Part shown: positions 1 to 8,765 of the stretch, piece by piece
Numbering within the stretch: position 1 is the stretch's first letter
Layout of the letters: each line of letters begins with the position of its first letter
NCBI RefSeq assembly: GCF_024809975.1
Contig: NZ_JANUDY010000008.1
Location: 62,001 to 126,000, forward strand
Direction of reading: 5' to 3'
Length of the DNA stretch: 64,000 nucleotides
DNA from: Comamonas sp. BIGb0152
GTDB taxonomy: Bacteria; Pseudomonadota; Gammaproteobacteria; Burkholderiales; Burkholderiaceae_C
The notes under the pieces: model-generated
Seen by the model: the letters and a program-made list of their open reading frames with translations, nothing else
What the model was told of the DNA's origin: nothing
The model's database searches: none
Translations under genes and position numbers: made by a program

Positions 1-395
1 TCCAGCAGGCCTTCTTCCTGCAGCAAGATCGCCAGCGAGTACACCTCTTCGCCGGTGCTGCAGCCGGCCACCCAGATCTTGAGCGAGGGGTAGGTGCGCA
101 ACAGCGGAATCACCTCGCGGCGCAGCGCTGCAAAATACGCCGGATCGCGAAACATGTCGCTGACCTGCACCGTCAAATAACCCAAGAGCGCCGTAAAGGC
201 GGCGGGGTCATGCATGATCCGGTCCTGCAATTGCGACAGGGTTTTGCAGCCAAAAGTGGCCAGCGCTGCCCCCAGCCCGCGCTTGATCGAGCCCTGCGCA
301 TAACCGCGAAAATCATAGTGGTAGCGGTAATAAATACCGTCGAGCAGCAGGCGCTGCTCAATCTCGGCAATCTCGGCCTTTTTGCGTAATGGCAT
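1..395 (-). CDS. CheR-type chemotaxis protein methyltransferase, N-terminal part (cut by window edge)
   Basis: The reverse strand from the ATG at 395 reads MPLRKKAEIAEIEQRLLLDG and stays open to the window edge, giving 131 residues. Two landmarks of the CheR family (SAM-dependent glutamate methyltransferases of chemoreceptors) are visible: the segment VQVSDMFRDPAYFAALR and the SAM-binding motif IWVAGCSTGEEVYSLAI at about residues 107-123. The gene starts 7 nt after the stop codon of the upstream hybrid kinase, so the two are almost certainly co-transcribed. CheR next to a CHASE3 hybrid kinase, usually followed by a CheB, is a common signalling cassette; the rest of it would lie left of the window. 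The C-terminal half cannot be assessed. Confidence 0.9.
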   Translation of the reverse strand, partial: MPLRKKAEIAEIEQRLLLDGIYYRYHYDFRGYAQGSIKRGLGAALATFGCKTLSQLQDRIMHDPAAFTALLGYLTVQVSDMFRDPAYFAALRREVIPLLRTYPSLKIWVAGCSTGEEVYSLAILLQEEGLL

Positions 396-402
396 AGGGC
401 TT

Positions 403-3400
403 TTACTTGGGCATCCACACCCGCACCAGGGACAGCAGTTTTTCCACGTCCAGGGGCTTGGCGATGTAATCGTTGGCACCGGCCGCCAGGCATTTTTCCT
501 GGTCGTCCTTCATGGCCTTGGCGGTCAGCGCAATGATGGGCAGGCGCTTCAAATGCGCGCGGCTGCGAATCTCGCGCATGGCGGTATAGCCATCCATCTC
601 GGGCATCATGATGTCCATCAGCACCAGGTCCACGCCGCTGTCCTCGCGGTCCAGCGCCTCCAGCGCTTCGCGGCCATTGCGGGCAATGTCCACCGCAATG
701 CCGGTAGGCTCCAAAATGCTGGTCAGCGCAAACACATTGCGCACATCGTCTTCCACCACCAGTACCTTGCGGCCCTCCAGTGCGGCCTCGCGGCTGCGGG
801 CCTGGGCCAGCATTTGCTGGTGCTCGGGCGACAGGCGCGACTCCACCTGGTGCAGGAACAGGGTCACCTCGTCGAGCAGGCGCTCGGGCGAGCGGGCATC
901 CTTGATGATGATCGAGTGCGAGAAGCGCCGCAGCTGCGTCTCCTCATCGCGCGACAGCGCCCGGCCGGTGTAGACGATCACCGGCGGGAAGGACACGCCG
1001 TCTTGCTCCGACATGCGCTCAAGCAGCGCAAAGCCGCTCATGTCGGGCAGGTTCAGGTCCATGATCATGCAGTCATAGGTGCCCTGGGCCAAATGTGCCA
1101 AGGCCTGGGCGGCCGTGCCTGCGCAGACCACCTCGACCTCGCTGTTGCCCAGCAGGCTGTGCACGCTGTCGCGCTGGCGCTCGTCGTCTTCCACCAGCAG
1201 CACGCGGTGGATGTTCTGGGTGAACTTGGCCTCCAGGCGCTTGAGTGCCTGGGCCAGCTCCTCGCGCTGCACGGGCTTCAAGGCGTAACCCAGCGCGCCG
1301 CGCACCAGCGCTTCTTGCGAGTAGTCGGCCACCGAGACGATGTGCACCGGAATATGGCGCGTGGCCGGGTTGCGCTTGAGCTGGTCGAGCACGCCCAGGC
1401 CAGAGAAATCGGGCAGGTTGATGTCCAGCACAATCGCATTGGGCAAAAACTGCAGCGCGGCTGCCAGGCCATCGGCCGCATTGCGCGCCACCTGGCAGCT
1501 AAAGCCCATCTCGCGCGCCAGCTCTTGCAGGATGTCGGCAAAACGCGGGTCGTCCTCTACCACCAGAATATGCCGGCCCTGGATGATGGTCGGCAGCGCG
1601 GTCGCCATCGCCGTCGTCATTCCTGCAGCGATCCCCGCCGCGATGGCCACCGTGGGGGCCGGGGCCGTTGCAGGGGCTGCTGGCATGCTGGCGGCCAGGG
1701 TGCGGGGCGCTGCTGCCGGGGGCAGTTTCTGCAGTGGTGCGGCAGCGGGTGCAGCGCGCAGCGCGTCTGCCGCTCTGGGGGTAGCCGGCGTTTCTGCAGC
1801 CGGCGCAGCGGCCTGCACCAGTGGCATATGAAAGCTGAACACGCTGCCCTGGCCCGGCGTACTTTGCACGCTGACCTGGCCGCCCAGCAGCTGCGCCAGG
1901 TCGCGTGCAATCGACAGGCCCAGGCCCGTGCCGCCGTACTTGCGGTGGGTGCTGCCATCGGCCTGCTGAAACGCCTCAAAAATCAGCTGCTGCTGGTGCT
2001 CGGGGATGCCGATGCCCGTGTCGTGCACCGCAAAGTTCAAGGTGCCCGGCTGGCTTTGCGACAGCTGCAGGCTGACGCTGCCCTGGTCGGTGAACTTGAT
2101 CGCATTGGACAGCAGGTTTTTCAGAATCTGGCCCAGGCGCAGGCTGTCGGTCTGGGCATAGGCGGGCACACCGGGGGCGATATCGCAGTGGAGGGCCAGG
2201 CCCTTTTGCTGGGCCAGCGGGCGCAGTGGCTCAATCAGGGACTGCATCGCGGTGCTCAGGTTCACCGGCTCCAGCACCACATTGGCCTGGCCCGCCTCGA
2301 TCTTGGCCAGGTCCAGAATGTCGTTGATCAGGGCCAGCAAATCATTGCCAGCGGCATAAATGGTCTGTGCGTACTTGACCTGCTCGCCCGTCAGGTTGCC
2401 CTTCTTGTTATCGCCCAGCAGCTTGGCCAGGATCAGGGTGGAGTTCAGTGGCGTGCGCAGCTCATGGCTCATATTGGCCAGGAACTCGCTCTTGTACTGG
2501 CTGGCCACTTCCAGCTCGCGGGCCTTGTCGGTCAGCGCATCCTTGGCGCGCAGCAGCTGCTCGCGCTGGTGTTCCAGCTTTTGCGTCTGCTCTTCCAGGT
2601 AGGCATTGGTCTGCTCCAGCTCCTGCTGTTGCTGCTCCATCTGCGCTTGCGAGCGCTGCAGCACCTGGCTTTGCTGCTCCAGCTCTTCATTGCTGGCGCG
2701 CATCTCTTCTTGCTGCACCAGCAGCTCTTCGGACTGCTGGCGGGTTTCTTCCAGCAGGTTCTCCAGGCGCGAGCGGTCCAGCGCCGAGCGCACGGCGATC
2801 GCCAAAATCGGTGATGCGCCTTCGAGCAAGTCCAGCTCGGCCTGCGTGGTGTGGCGCAAAAAGCCCAGCTCCAGCAAGGCATGCACCTTGCCGTTCTCCA
2901 CCGCAGGCGCCAGTACCAGCTCTACCGGCTGCGACTGGCCTGTGCTCGATTCGATCTTCAAATGGCGGTTATCCAGCCCGCCCACCTTGAGCAAGCTGCC
3001 ACTGCGCAGCACCTGGCCGGCCAGGCCTTCGCCGGCCAGCAAGTGGGCCGGCAGCGTCTCCTTGGGCAAGGCATAGCCACCAAACAGCTGGTAGCGGTCA
3101 TCCATGCCATGGCGGGCGTAGCCGGCACCCACCCGGGCGCCCAGGTAGGTGGCCAGGTAGTCCAGTGCGCGCGCGCCCACTTCTTCGAGCCGGTGGTCGC
3201 CTTGCAGGGTTTTGTTCAAGCCCGCCAGGCCATCGGCCACCCAGGCCTGGCGCGACTTGGTGCGGAACTCGCGCATCGACAGTGCTGCCGATATCAGCAC
3301 CAGCACCAGCATCACCACCGAGCCGCCCCAGGAGATATAGGTCGAGGCAATCGCCGCCTGCTCCCAGGCGCGGCGGCGCTGGTCCAGCTCGGCGTTCTGC

Positions 3401-3918
3401 AACAGGTACAGGCCCGCGACCTCGTTGTTGAGTTCATCCATCACCTGCTTGCCCTTGTCGGTGCGCACCAGCGCCAGGGCTTCATCGCCCCGGCCGGCCT
3501 GCTTGAGCTCGATGGTGGCTTCCAGCTCGGCCAGCTTTTGGTGGGCCAGGGTGTCAATGGCCTGCACCCGCTCCTGGCGGGTGGGGGAGCCGCTGTTGCT
3601 GGTGGCCAGGCCGCGCAGCTGCGTCTCTAGCGCATCTTGTGCACGCCGGTAGGGCTGCAGATAGGCCGGGTCGCCGGTCAGCAAAAAGCCGCGCTGGCCG
3701 GTTTCTGCATCTTTGAGGGATACCGAGAATTCATTGAGCTGACGCAAGGCGCCTGTCATTCGATCAATGCTAGCCACCGCCTGGGCCCGTACATCGGCGG
3801 AGTAGACATTGACGATGGCGATGACCAGTGCGGCAATCGCCGCAGCGGCAAACCCCAGCAGCATGGGCAGCGGCAGAGGGAACAGGCTGCGCGGCTGCGA
3901 AGAAGGAGATTGGGGCAT
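403..3918 (-). CDS. CHASE3-GAF hybrid sensor histidine kinase with three receiver domains
   Basis: An inner-membrane multistep phosphorelay kinase of about 1170 residues. Two membrane helices (LLGFAAAAIAALVIAIV near the N terminus and a second about 170 residues later) bracket a CHASE3 sensor with its hallmark TGQRGFLLTGDPAYL. A GAF domain and a long Gln/Glu-rich coiled coil follow. The dimerisation box SHELRTPLN (DNA about 2452-2469) carries the phospho-accepting His, followed by the N box LLSNAIKF and G boxes DTGIGIP and GGTGLGLS. Three receiver domains have their acidic pockets and phospho-Asp in VLDINLPD, IMDLNLPD and LMDIMMPEMDG. No Hpt domain is seen. I chose the ATG at 3918; a TTG at 3966 would add 16 residues, and neither start has a convincing ribosome binding site. 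cheR follows at once, which suggests control of a chemotaxis-like or biofilm output. The input signal is unknown. Confidence 0.93.
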   Translation of the reverse strand: MPQSPSSQPRSLFPLPLPMLLGFAAAAIAALVIAIVNVYSADVRAQAVASIDRMTGALRQLNEFSVSLKDAETGQRGFLLTGDPAYLQPYRRAQDALETQLRGLATSNSGSPTRQERVQAIDTLAHQKLAELEATIELKQAGRGDEALALVRTDKGKQVMDELNNEVAGLYLLQNAELDQRRRAWEQAAIASTYISWGGSVVMLVLVLISAALSMREFRTKSRQAWVADGLAGLNKTLQGDHRLEEVGARALDYLATYLGARVGAGYARHGMDDRYQLFGGYALPKETLPAHLLAGEGLAGQVLRSGSLLKVGGLDNRHLKIESSTGQSQPVELVLAPAVENGKVHALLELGFLRHTTQAELDLLEGASPILAIAVRSALDRSRLENLLEETRQQSEELLVQQEEMRASNEELEQQSQVLQRSQAQMEQQQQELEQTNAYLEEQTQKLEHQREQLLRAKDALTDKARELEVASQYKSEFLANMSHELRTPLNSTLILAKLLGDNKKGNLTGEQVKYAQTIYAAGNDLLALINDILDLAKIEAGQANVVLEPVNLSTAMQSLIEPLRPLAQQKGLALHCDIAPGVPAYAQTDSLRLGQILKNLLSNAIKFTDQGSVSLQLSQSQPGTLNFAVHDTGIGIPEHQQQLIFEAFQQADGSTHRKYGGTGLGLSIARDLAQLLGGQVSVQSTPGQGSVFSFHMPLVQAAAPAAETPATPRAADALRAAPAAAPLQKLPPAAAPRTLAASMPAAPATAPAPTVAIAAGIAAGMTTAMATALPTIIQGRHILVVEDDPRFADILQELAREMGFSCQVARNAADGLAAALQFLPNAIVLDINLPDFSGLGVLDQLKRNPATRHIPVHIVSVADYSQEALVRGALGYALKPVQREELAQALKRLEAKFTQNIHRVLLVEDDERQRDSVHSLLGNSEVEVVCAGTAAQALAHLAQGTYDCMIMDLNLPDMSGFALLERMSEQDGVSFPPVIVYTGRALSRDEETQLRRFSHSIIIKDARSPERLLDEVTLFLHQVESRLSPEHQQMLAQARSREAALEGRKVLVVEDDVRNVFALTSILEPTGIAVDIARNGREALEALDREDSGVDLVLMDIMMPEMDGYTAMREIRSRAHLKRLPIIALTAKAMKDDQEKCLAAGANDYIAKPLDVEKLLSLVRVWMPK

Positions 3919-4109
3919 GGAGGTAGCGGAGGTGGGGGCGGCAACAGGCGCCAAAATCAACCGCAAATTGTACTTGTACCTTTGTTAACAAAGCTGTAGG
4001 CATCCTCCTACGGGCTGCCCCTGGCGGCTGGCGGCAATCCGCGCCCTGGCAGGGTGCCCGTGTGCCCGTTCCGCCGCGCAGGTGTTACCGCCGGTTTATG
4101 GCGTAAGAC

Positions 4110-4180
4110 AAAAAAAAGGCCCGCACAAGGCGGGCCCAAGGGTCGTCTTCCTAAGAAGCGCTTTTCCTCCCTCCAGAGGA
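4110..4180 (-). ncRNA. candidate small RNA or short leader ending in an intrinsic terminator
   Basis: On the reverse strand a promoter-like pair (TTGGTT at 4215-4210, 17-nt spacer, TATGAT at 4192-4187) precedes a stretch of about 70 nt with two short hairpins (TCCTC/GAGGA and CTTC/GAAG). It ends in a GC-rich hairpin (GGCCCGC/GCGGGCC) followed by eight T residues. No convincing protein is encoded; a 31-codon frame exists but lacks a good start signal. It lies between the kinase and the surface-protein gene, which has its own terminator upstream. It could instead be an attenuator in the kinase leader. Confidence 0.4.
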
Positions 4181-4357
4181 ATCCGGATCATAAATTAAAA
4201 TTATGACAAAACCAAGATGATAGCTAAGAATTATGTAAGTTTTTTGTAAGTTTCAGAGCCCAGGGTGCTGCCCCGTCTGCCATTTTCGCGGCCCTTGCAT
4301 CGGTATCGCATCGGCAATGCGGCTGTATTGCGCCGCAACCCTGCGCAGGCTTGCGGG

Positions 4358-4403
4358 CAAAAAAAGAGCCGGCAGCCACCCCGGTTGGAGTGGCTGCCGG
4401 CCC
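4358..4403 (-). terminator. intrinsic terminator of the T5SS/PEP-CTERM-repeat protein gene
   Basis: A 12-bp perfect stem (GCCGGCAGCCAC with GTGGCTGCCGGC) is followed on the reverse strand by CTCTTTTTTTG, about 60 nt after the stop codon of the gene at 4465-6537. Confidence 0.85.
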
Positions 4404-4464
4404 ATGGGCGAGCGGCCTTTTGGGGCCACACCTGGGGTGTGGCTGGCGCTAAAGGCGGCGCTGC

Positions 4465-6537
4465 TTAGGCGCTGCGCCCCATTTGCTGGCCTGTGCGGCA
4501 AGTGCGGCGTGTGCGGCGCATGCCCAGCACCCCCATCAGCGATGCCAGCGACACCAGACCCAGTGCGCCCAGCGATGGGACCGGGGTGGGCGCAGGCCGG
4601 GTGGCGCCCGCGTCTTTGATCAGCACCTGCGCGGCAGGGCCTGCCACGCTGTAGGCATCGACAACGCTGGGCGGGGCGATGGAGAGTTCTGCCACCACAT
4701 CGCCATCATCGGCCGTGGTGTTGGGGGTGGCGGTGATGGTGCAGGCGGCCTGGGTGGCATTGGCTGCAATCAGCATGGGCGATACGCAGCTTGTTGTGTA
4801 GCGGGGGTTGGCGGCTGGCACACCCAGGTTGAGGCTCAGGTCCGAGGCGGCCGGCGCGTCCAGCACTACCGTGCAGGTACTGACCTGGTTTTCCGTGTCC
4901 GTCAATTCAGCCGGCGTGCAGGTCACGCTGGCTTCGGGGACCAGCGTTTCCGTTCGGGTGACGGTTTGCAAATACCAGTGCTTGTCCACCTGGATCAGCG
5001 CGTACTGGAATTCGCCCGCTTCTACATAGCCAGGCGCCGGCAAGCTGAAAGTGCCCTCCGAGGCACCGTCTACTTGCACCACCAAAATGCCGTTGCCCGT
5101 GGTTTGCGCACCCGCACCACCCAGGTTGCGGATGTGCAAGGTGGTCGTGCCGCTGGAGTCGCCGTTGATCACCAGCCGCTGGCTGGCGGCGTCCTCTGCC
5201 TCCAAGACGGTGTTGAGCTGAACGGCGCCGCCATTGCCCGCATAGTGGTTGGCGACGGTCAACACGGCATTGCTGCCACCCGACTGCAGGGTCACGGTAC
5301 CCGCATTGGCCAGGCTATTCAAGGTTGGGCTGTAGCTATGGATATCCAGCGTGCCGCCACTGGCCACTACAAAATCAGATGCAGTGCTCAAACCGCTGGC
5401 CGAGCCTGCGCGCAGCACGCCTGCGTTCACGCTGGTCAGGCCGCTGTAGTCATTGCTGGCCGTGAGCAGGGTCGTGCCGGAGTTATTGACATTGACCTGG
5501 CCGGGCCCCGAGACCGGTGTGGAAAATTGATAATTCCCGGAGGCATCGCTGTGGTTGAAGTTGAGGGTTCCTCGGCCGTTGAGGCCAAATACCAAACTTG
5601 CAGCGCTTAATGCACCCGGTGTGGTGGCTCCTTCGATATTGATGGTGCCTGTACCGGTGGCAGCAGCGTTAATAACGTTAGGAAGCCTCAAGGTTCTTGC
5701 AACCTCGACAGCACTGGCTTCTCCGATGTTGAGGGCGGCCTCGCTGAGATTTGTATTATCTCCAATATCCAGATTGGCTCCCAGCACCCATTTTGAGTTA
5801 GCGCCACTGAGCGAGGCATTGCCAAAAGTCAGTATGCTGTCGGTTCCGCAGCTGACCAAGCCCCCACCGGTAATCCGCATGGTGGATATGCCTGATATGC
5901 CAAGCCAGCAGCGCGTACGGGCTGTGAAACTTGAATGGGCACCATCGACTTCAATCAACCCAGTGGTTACTACACCTGGCACTGTGGAACGACCAATGGC
6001 ACTGTAAATTTCACTGGTGGTAGAGACTGTCGCGCCATTCAGCACTCTGAGCGTGCCGGATCCACCGTTATTGCCAATCCAAAAATCATTGTCGTAAACG
6101 GGCGGAATGGTCCAAGACGATTCGGGGCCGTCGACCAGTACCGTGCCCGTGCTGCCAGAGAAGCGGCCAATGTAGCCATTAGCAGACACCAGCTTGCCGC
6201 CATTGCGGATAGTCAGCACGCCGTTACCGCCTCGGCCGATAGAGACAGTGATTGTATTCCACAAAGCATCATCAGCAAGTATTACAGTGCCTGTGCTCCC
6301 TGCCCGTGAAGCGATATACGCTTCATTGGTGTTGTTAAGCACAGCACCAGATACAACGCTGAGGGCTCCCGTGCCGGTATTGCCTACGGTAATACCTTGG
6401 GTGCTGTAATTGGCGCCCATGTCACCCAGTGGGGTGCTATCGCCGGTGAAATGGATACTCTGTGCATGGCTGGTACCGGCCATAAAAGCCAAGGCAAGCC
6501 ATGCGTGTTTTCTGTGAGGGAGGGAGGGGTATTTCAT
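4465..6537 (-). CDS. T5SS/PEP-CTERM-repeat surface protein with variant IPTL-CTERM-like tail
   Basis: An exported protein of about 690 residues. The ATG at 6537 has GGAAG just upstream and starts a signal peptide (MKYPSLPHRKHAWLALAFMA, cleavage probably after SHAQ). The first half consists of repeats of the T5SS/PEP-CTERM-associated type, with phrases such as GSGTLRVLNGATVS and TGTVLVDGPESSW. One autotransporter-associated beta-strand repeat follows (TASNDYSGLTSVNAGVLRAG). A domain starting VTCTPAELTDTENQ comes next, almost the same as one in the IPTL-CTERM protein at 41-42.5 kb. The C terminus is a sorting-signal-like tripartite tail: PTPVPSLGALGLVSLAS, a hydrophobic stretch, then Arg-rich RRTRRT. 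It lacks the Trp of canonical IPTL-CTERM. There is no autotransporter barrel, so anchoring or export is presumably through the tail. Role inferred: adhesin or surface matrix. Confidence 0.85.
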   Translation of the reverse strand: MKYPSLPHRKHAWLALAFMAGTSHAQSIHFTGDSTPLGDMGANYSTQGITVGNTGTGALSVVSGAVLNNTNEAYIASRAGSTGTVILADDALWNTITVSIGRGGNGVLTIRNGGKLVSANGYIGRFSGSTGTVLVDGPESSWTIPPVYDNDFWIGNNGGSGTLRVLNGATVSTTSEIYSAIGRSTVPGVVTTGLIEVDGAHSSFTARTRCWLGISGISTMRITGGGLVSCGTDSILTFGNASLSGANSKWVLGANLDIGDNTNLSEAALNIGEASAVEVARTLRLPNVINAAATGTGTINIEGATTPGALSAASLVFGLNGRGTLNFNHSDASGNYQFSTPVSGPGQVNVNNSGTTLLTASNDYSGLTSVNAGVLRAGSASGLSTASDFVVASGGTLDIHSYSPTLNSLANAGTVTLQSGGSNAVLTVANHYAGNGGAVQLNTVLEAEDAASQRLVINGDSSGTTTLHIRNLGGAGAQTTGNGILVVQVDGASEGTFSLPAPGYVEAGEFQYALIQVDKHWYLQTVTRTETLVPEASVTCTPAELTDTENQVSTCTVVLDAPAASDLSLNLGVPAANPRYTTSCVSPMLIAANATQAACTITATPNTTADDGDVVAELSIAPPSVVDAYSVAGPAAQVLIKDAGATRPAPTPVPSLGALGLVSLASLMGVLGMRRTRRTCRTGQQMGRSA

Positions 6538-6665
6538 GATCTTCCATGTAGGGAGCGCGATAAAAAAGCATCCCCCTGCGCGAGCCTTAGGGCTTCTATG
6601 CAAAGGAAATGGGACGCTTCTTGAAGGCGTGTTGGCAGGGATGGCGGCTGAAGCCGCCCCATCGC

Positions 6666-7418
6666 TTATGCCGATTTGCGCATACGGCGCAGGCCCAGCA
6701 GACCCATGATGGATGCCAGGGACAGCAGACCCAGGACGCCCACGGTTGGGACAGGTGTCGGGGGGGTGATGGGGTCAATGTCGACGACCTCTTCTACAGG
6801 CAGCACCGTCAGCCGCACGGCGGGGGTGACGGCGTTATTTATTTCCCAGTTGGTGCCGCTGTCTGTGGTTTGCAGATAGCCCTGGGCCGCAGTCGAGAAA
6901 CCGCCGCTGTAGGTATACGCATTCACAGGGCCGTCGTTATCAGATAGCGAAATGGCAGAGCCGGAAGGGCTGGAGAGGATCAGCGCATATTTCTTATGGG
7001 CCAGCAAGGTAATGCCGGGGATGCTGCCCAGTTGCGCCGCGGTATAGGTGTTGGCGTTCAGATTAGCGTCGTCGTTGGTATTCACGATGGGCAGGGAAGC
7101 GCTGGCCAATGCCGCGCCGCTGGGCAGCTCGGTGGTGTCGTCCAGCTGAAAAAGGCGCAAAGTGGCTTGGGCAGTCGGGTCTACGTTTGTCAAACCGAAT
7201 GTGATTTCGGTAATTTGCGTGGGCACGGCGCCGGTGGTAAATGCCGGCCCACGCCACTGCACATCGCCGACTGGGTAACTCGAATAGAAATCGGTGGTAA
7301 TGCCATCCACCACGGTCGTTGGCTGGCTTTGTGCTGAGGCCAAGGTGCTGCAGCAAGCGGCATAGGCCAATAGACCGATAGCGGCGTATTTTTTCAAATG
7401 GCTGTATGGGGACTTCAT
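6666..7418 (-). CDS. choice-of-anchor-type exported protein with variant CTERM tail (paralogue 1)
   Basis: A protein of 250 residues. The ATG at 7418 (MKSPYSHLKKYAAIGLLAYA) has CAGGAA upstream and opens a signal peptide ending near ASAQ. The body contains FTTGAVPTQITEITFGL and ATLRLFQLDDTTELPSGAAL, the layout of beta-sandwich choice-of-anchor domains (probably type R) found in proteins with C-terminal sorting tails. The tail reads PTPVPTVGVLGLLSLAS followed by IMGLLGLRRMRKSA: hydrophobic helix plus basic end, as in IPTL-CTERM, but without the W. It is a close paralogue of the protein at 8766-9520 and shares its tail class with the gene at 4465-6537. An earlier in-frame ATG would add 23 residues before the signal peptide and is unlikely. 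Function unknown; cell-surface location inferred. Confidence 0.8.
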   Translation of the reverse strand: MKSPYSHLKKYAAIGLLAYAACCSTLASAQSQPTTVVDGITTDFYSSYPVGDVQWRGPAFTTGAVPTQITEITFGLTNVDPTAQATLRLFQLDDTTELPSGAALASASLPIVNTNDDANLNANTYTAAQLGSIPGITLLAHKKYALILSSPSGSAISLSDNDGPVNAYTYSGGFSTAAQGYLQTTDSGTNWEINNAVTPAVRLTVLPVEEVVDIDPITPPTPVPTVGVLGLLSLASIMGLLGLRRMRKSA

Positions 7419-8765
7419 CAGGGTTCCTGTTCTTGAACGGAAAATTGGAAAATCGCGGCGGTGCTTGCCATCCATAGATGTATGCAAGGCGATGCGATGA
7501 GGGTCATAGCGTAAAGTAAATGAAAAAATAGGACTGATAACAAATGTCTATCAAATGTGCGTTATTGTTGCTAGTGTGACTATTCCTCTTTCAATGTAAA
7601 TTGTTGATAGTTTTGGATTTTTACGAGTTTCCGTCTCGGTGATCGAAGGCCTGGATACGGCGCAGCAGTGGCAGCCCTAGGGCTATGGCAGGGCCCAGCC
7701 CGGTAAATCTAGAAACGCTTTATTCCCCGTTGAGACGGCATGGGAATGCCGACTTTGACCCTGTACCGCCCTGGGAGCGGGATGGCCTTCTGCCTGTGGC
7801 TGGTGCGGCGGCCGATGGCGAAGTGCCCAGCTCCCACGGCCGATCTGCATGCCGTGCCGAAGCCAAGCTGGACAGCGCCATTTTTTGGGGAAAGTAGCCG
7901 GTGGTTTTCACGAGAAGCTCCCATGCTTTTTATTGATCCAAATCAATGTGCGCAAACTATGTATACAAGATGAATTGCGCGGCATAGGTTATCACAATGA
8001 ATTCATTAAGTTAATAGTAAAACCTACATTGATAGGGTATTACTTTCGTTCAAAAGCTTTAACGGGCATAGATATAAGTCGATGTAATGAAATGATATTT
8101 TTTGGAAGTGCTTGCTGCGGGCAGCCCCCATGCCGAGCAAAGCAGCTGGGTGCTTGCTTGGTTGCAGCCCATGCTGCGTGCCTGCGGACCGGCGGCCAGG
8201 CCTTCTCCCGCGGAACTCGGGTTTCAGTGGTTGGCCGCTGAGAGGCGTGTGCGGGGACCAGATGAAATAGCAGGTAACGGACTGCCAAAGCGCCCGAAAT
8301 GTAGAGTAAGCGCCCGCACATGGGTCTGACCCCGTCCAGTTGTAGGCCTGGAAACCGTAAGCCCACAGTTGGTAGAGCCGTGTGGCAGAGGCGCGGCCCG
8401 CCGGCAGTGAAGCCCGCTCAGGGCATTGCTACGGTGCTAGGGTGCTAGGGAACCTGTGCCGACACTTCACCTAATGGGGGCGGGGGCTAGAAGCGGATCG
8501 GCCCGCTATGGACTAGAAAGGCGGCGCAGCGGATGGGCCGCGCCCACGTGCAGACGGCGGCAGGGCGTTTTGCAGCGCTTGCCTAGACAAGGCTGCGCTG
8601 CAAAGCTTTTGCCCAATGGGATGGATGCGGACTGGGATGGGGTGCAGGCCTTCTTTGAAGACCAGCGAGGCTGGTTGCGAGCAAGGCAACGCAGTCGATC
8701 GCTTGGGACGATCTACAGACGCCGGACCCAGGGCAGGGCCTGGTGCAGACAGTCCCAAGCCCTTT
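7419..8765. other. 1.3-kb stretch without a supportable gene
   Basis: No reading frame here has a good start, protein-like composition and a recognisable family. It begins with an AT-rich upstream region of the gene ending at 7418, contains a perfect FNR/Anr-type box at 7933-7946, a tandem GGTGCTAGGGTGCTAGG near 8430-8450, and an inverted, decayed copy of the small repeat element I at about 8605-8740. It looks like a scarred intergenic region. Confidence 0.6.
7933..7946. promoter_or_regulatory. perfect FNR/Anr-type box
   Basis: TTGATCCAAATCAA matches the TTGAT-N4-ATCAA consensus of FNR-family oxygen sensors on both half-sites. A TATACA at 7962-7967 sits about right for a rightward class II promoter. 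No convincing gene follows in either direction within 300 nt. Confidence 0.6.

Noticed and set aside
382..2814. Long open frame on the plus strand opposite the hybrid kinase
   Set aside because: It mirrors the third-position G/C of the real gene, is full of His/Gln/Gly-Leu runs without motifs, and has no ribosome binding site. The same applies to the long antisense frames at 24125-27079, 28682-30973 and 35606-38359.
3770..4003. 77-codon reverse frame beginning at an ATG directly after TAGGAGG
   Set aside because: The SD-like sequence touches the ATG without spacing, and the frame runs out of phase into the kinase gene with atypical composition.
8040..8366. Short frames downstream of the FNR box
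   Set aside because: Cys- and Arg-rich translations with no start signal; not credible as the regulated gene.
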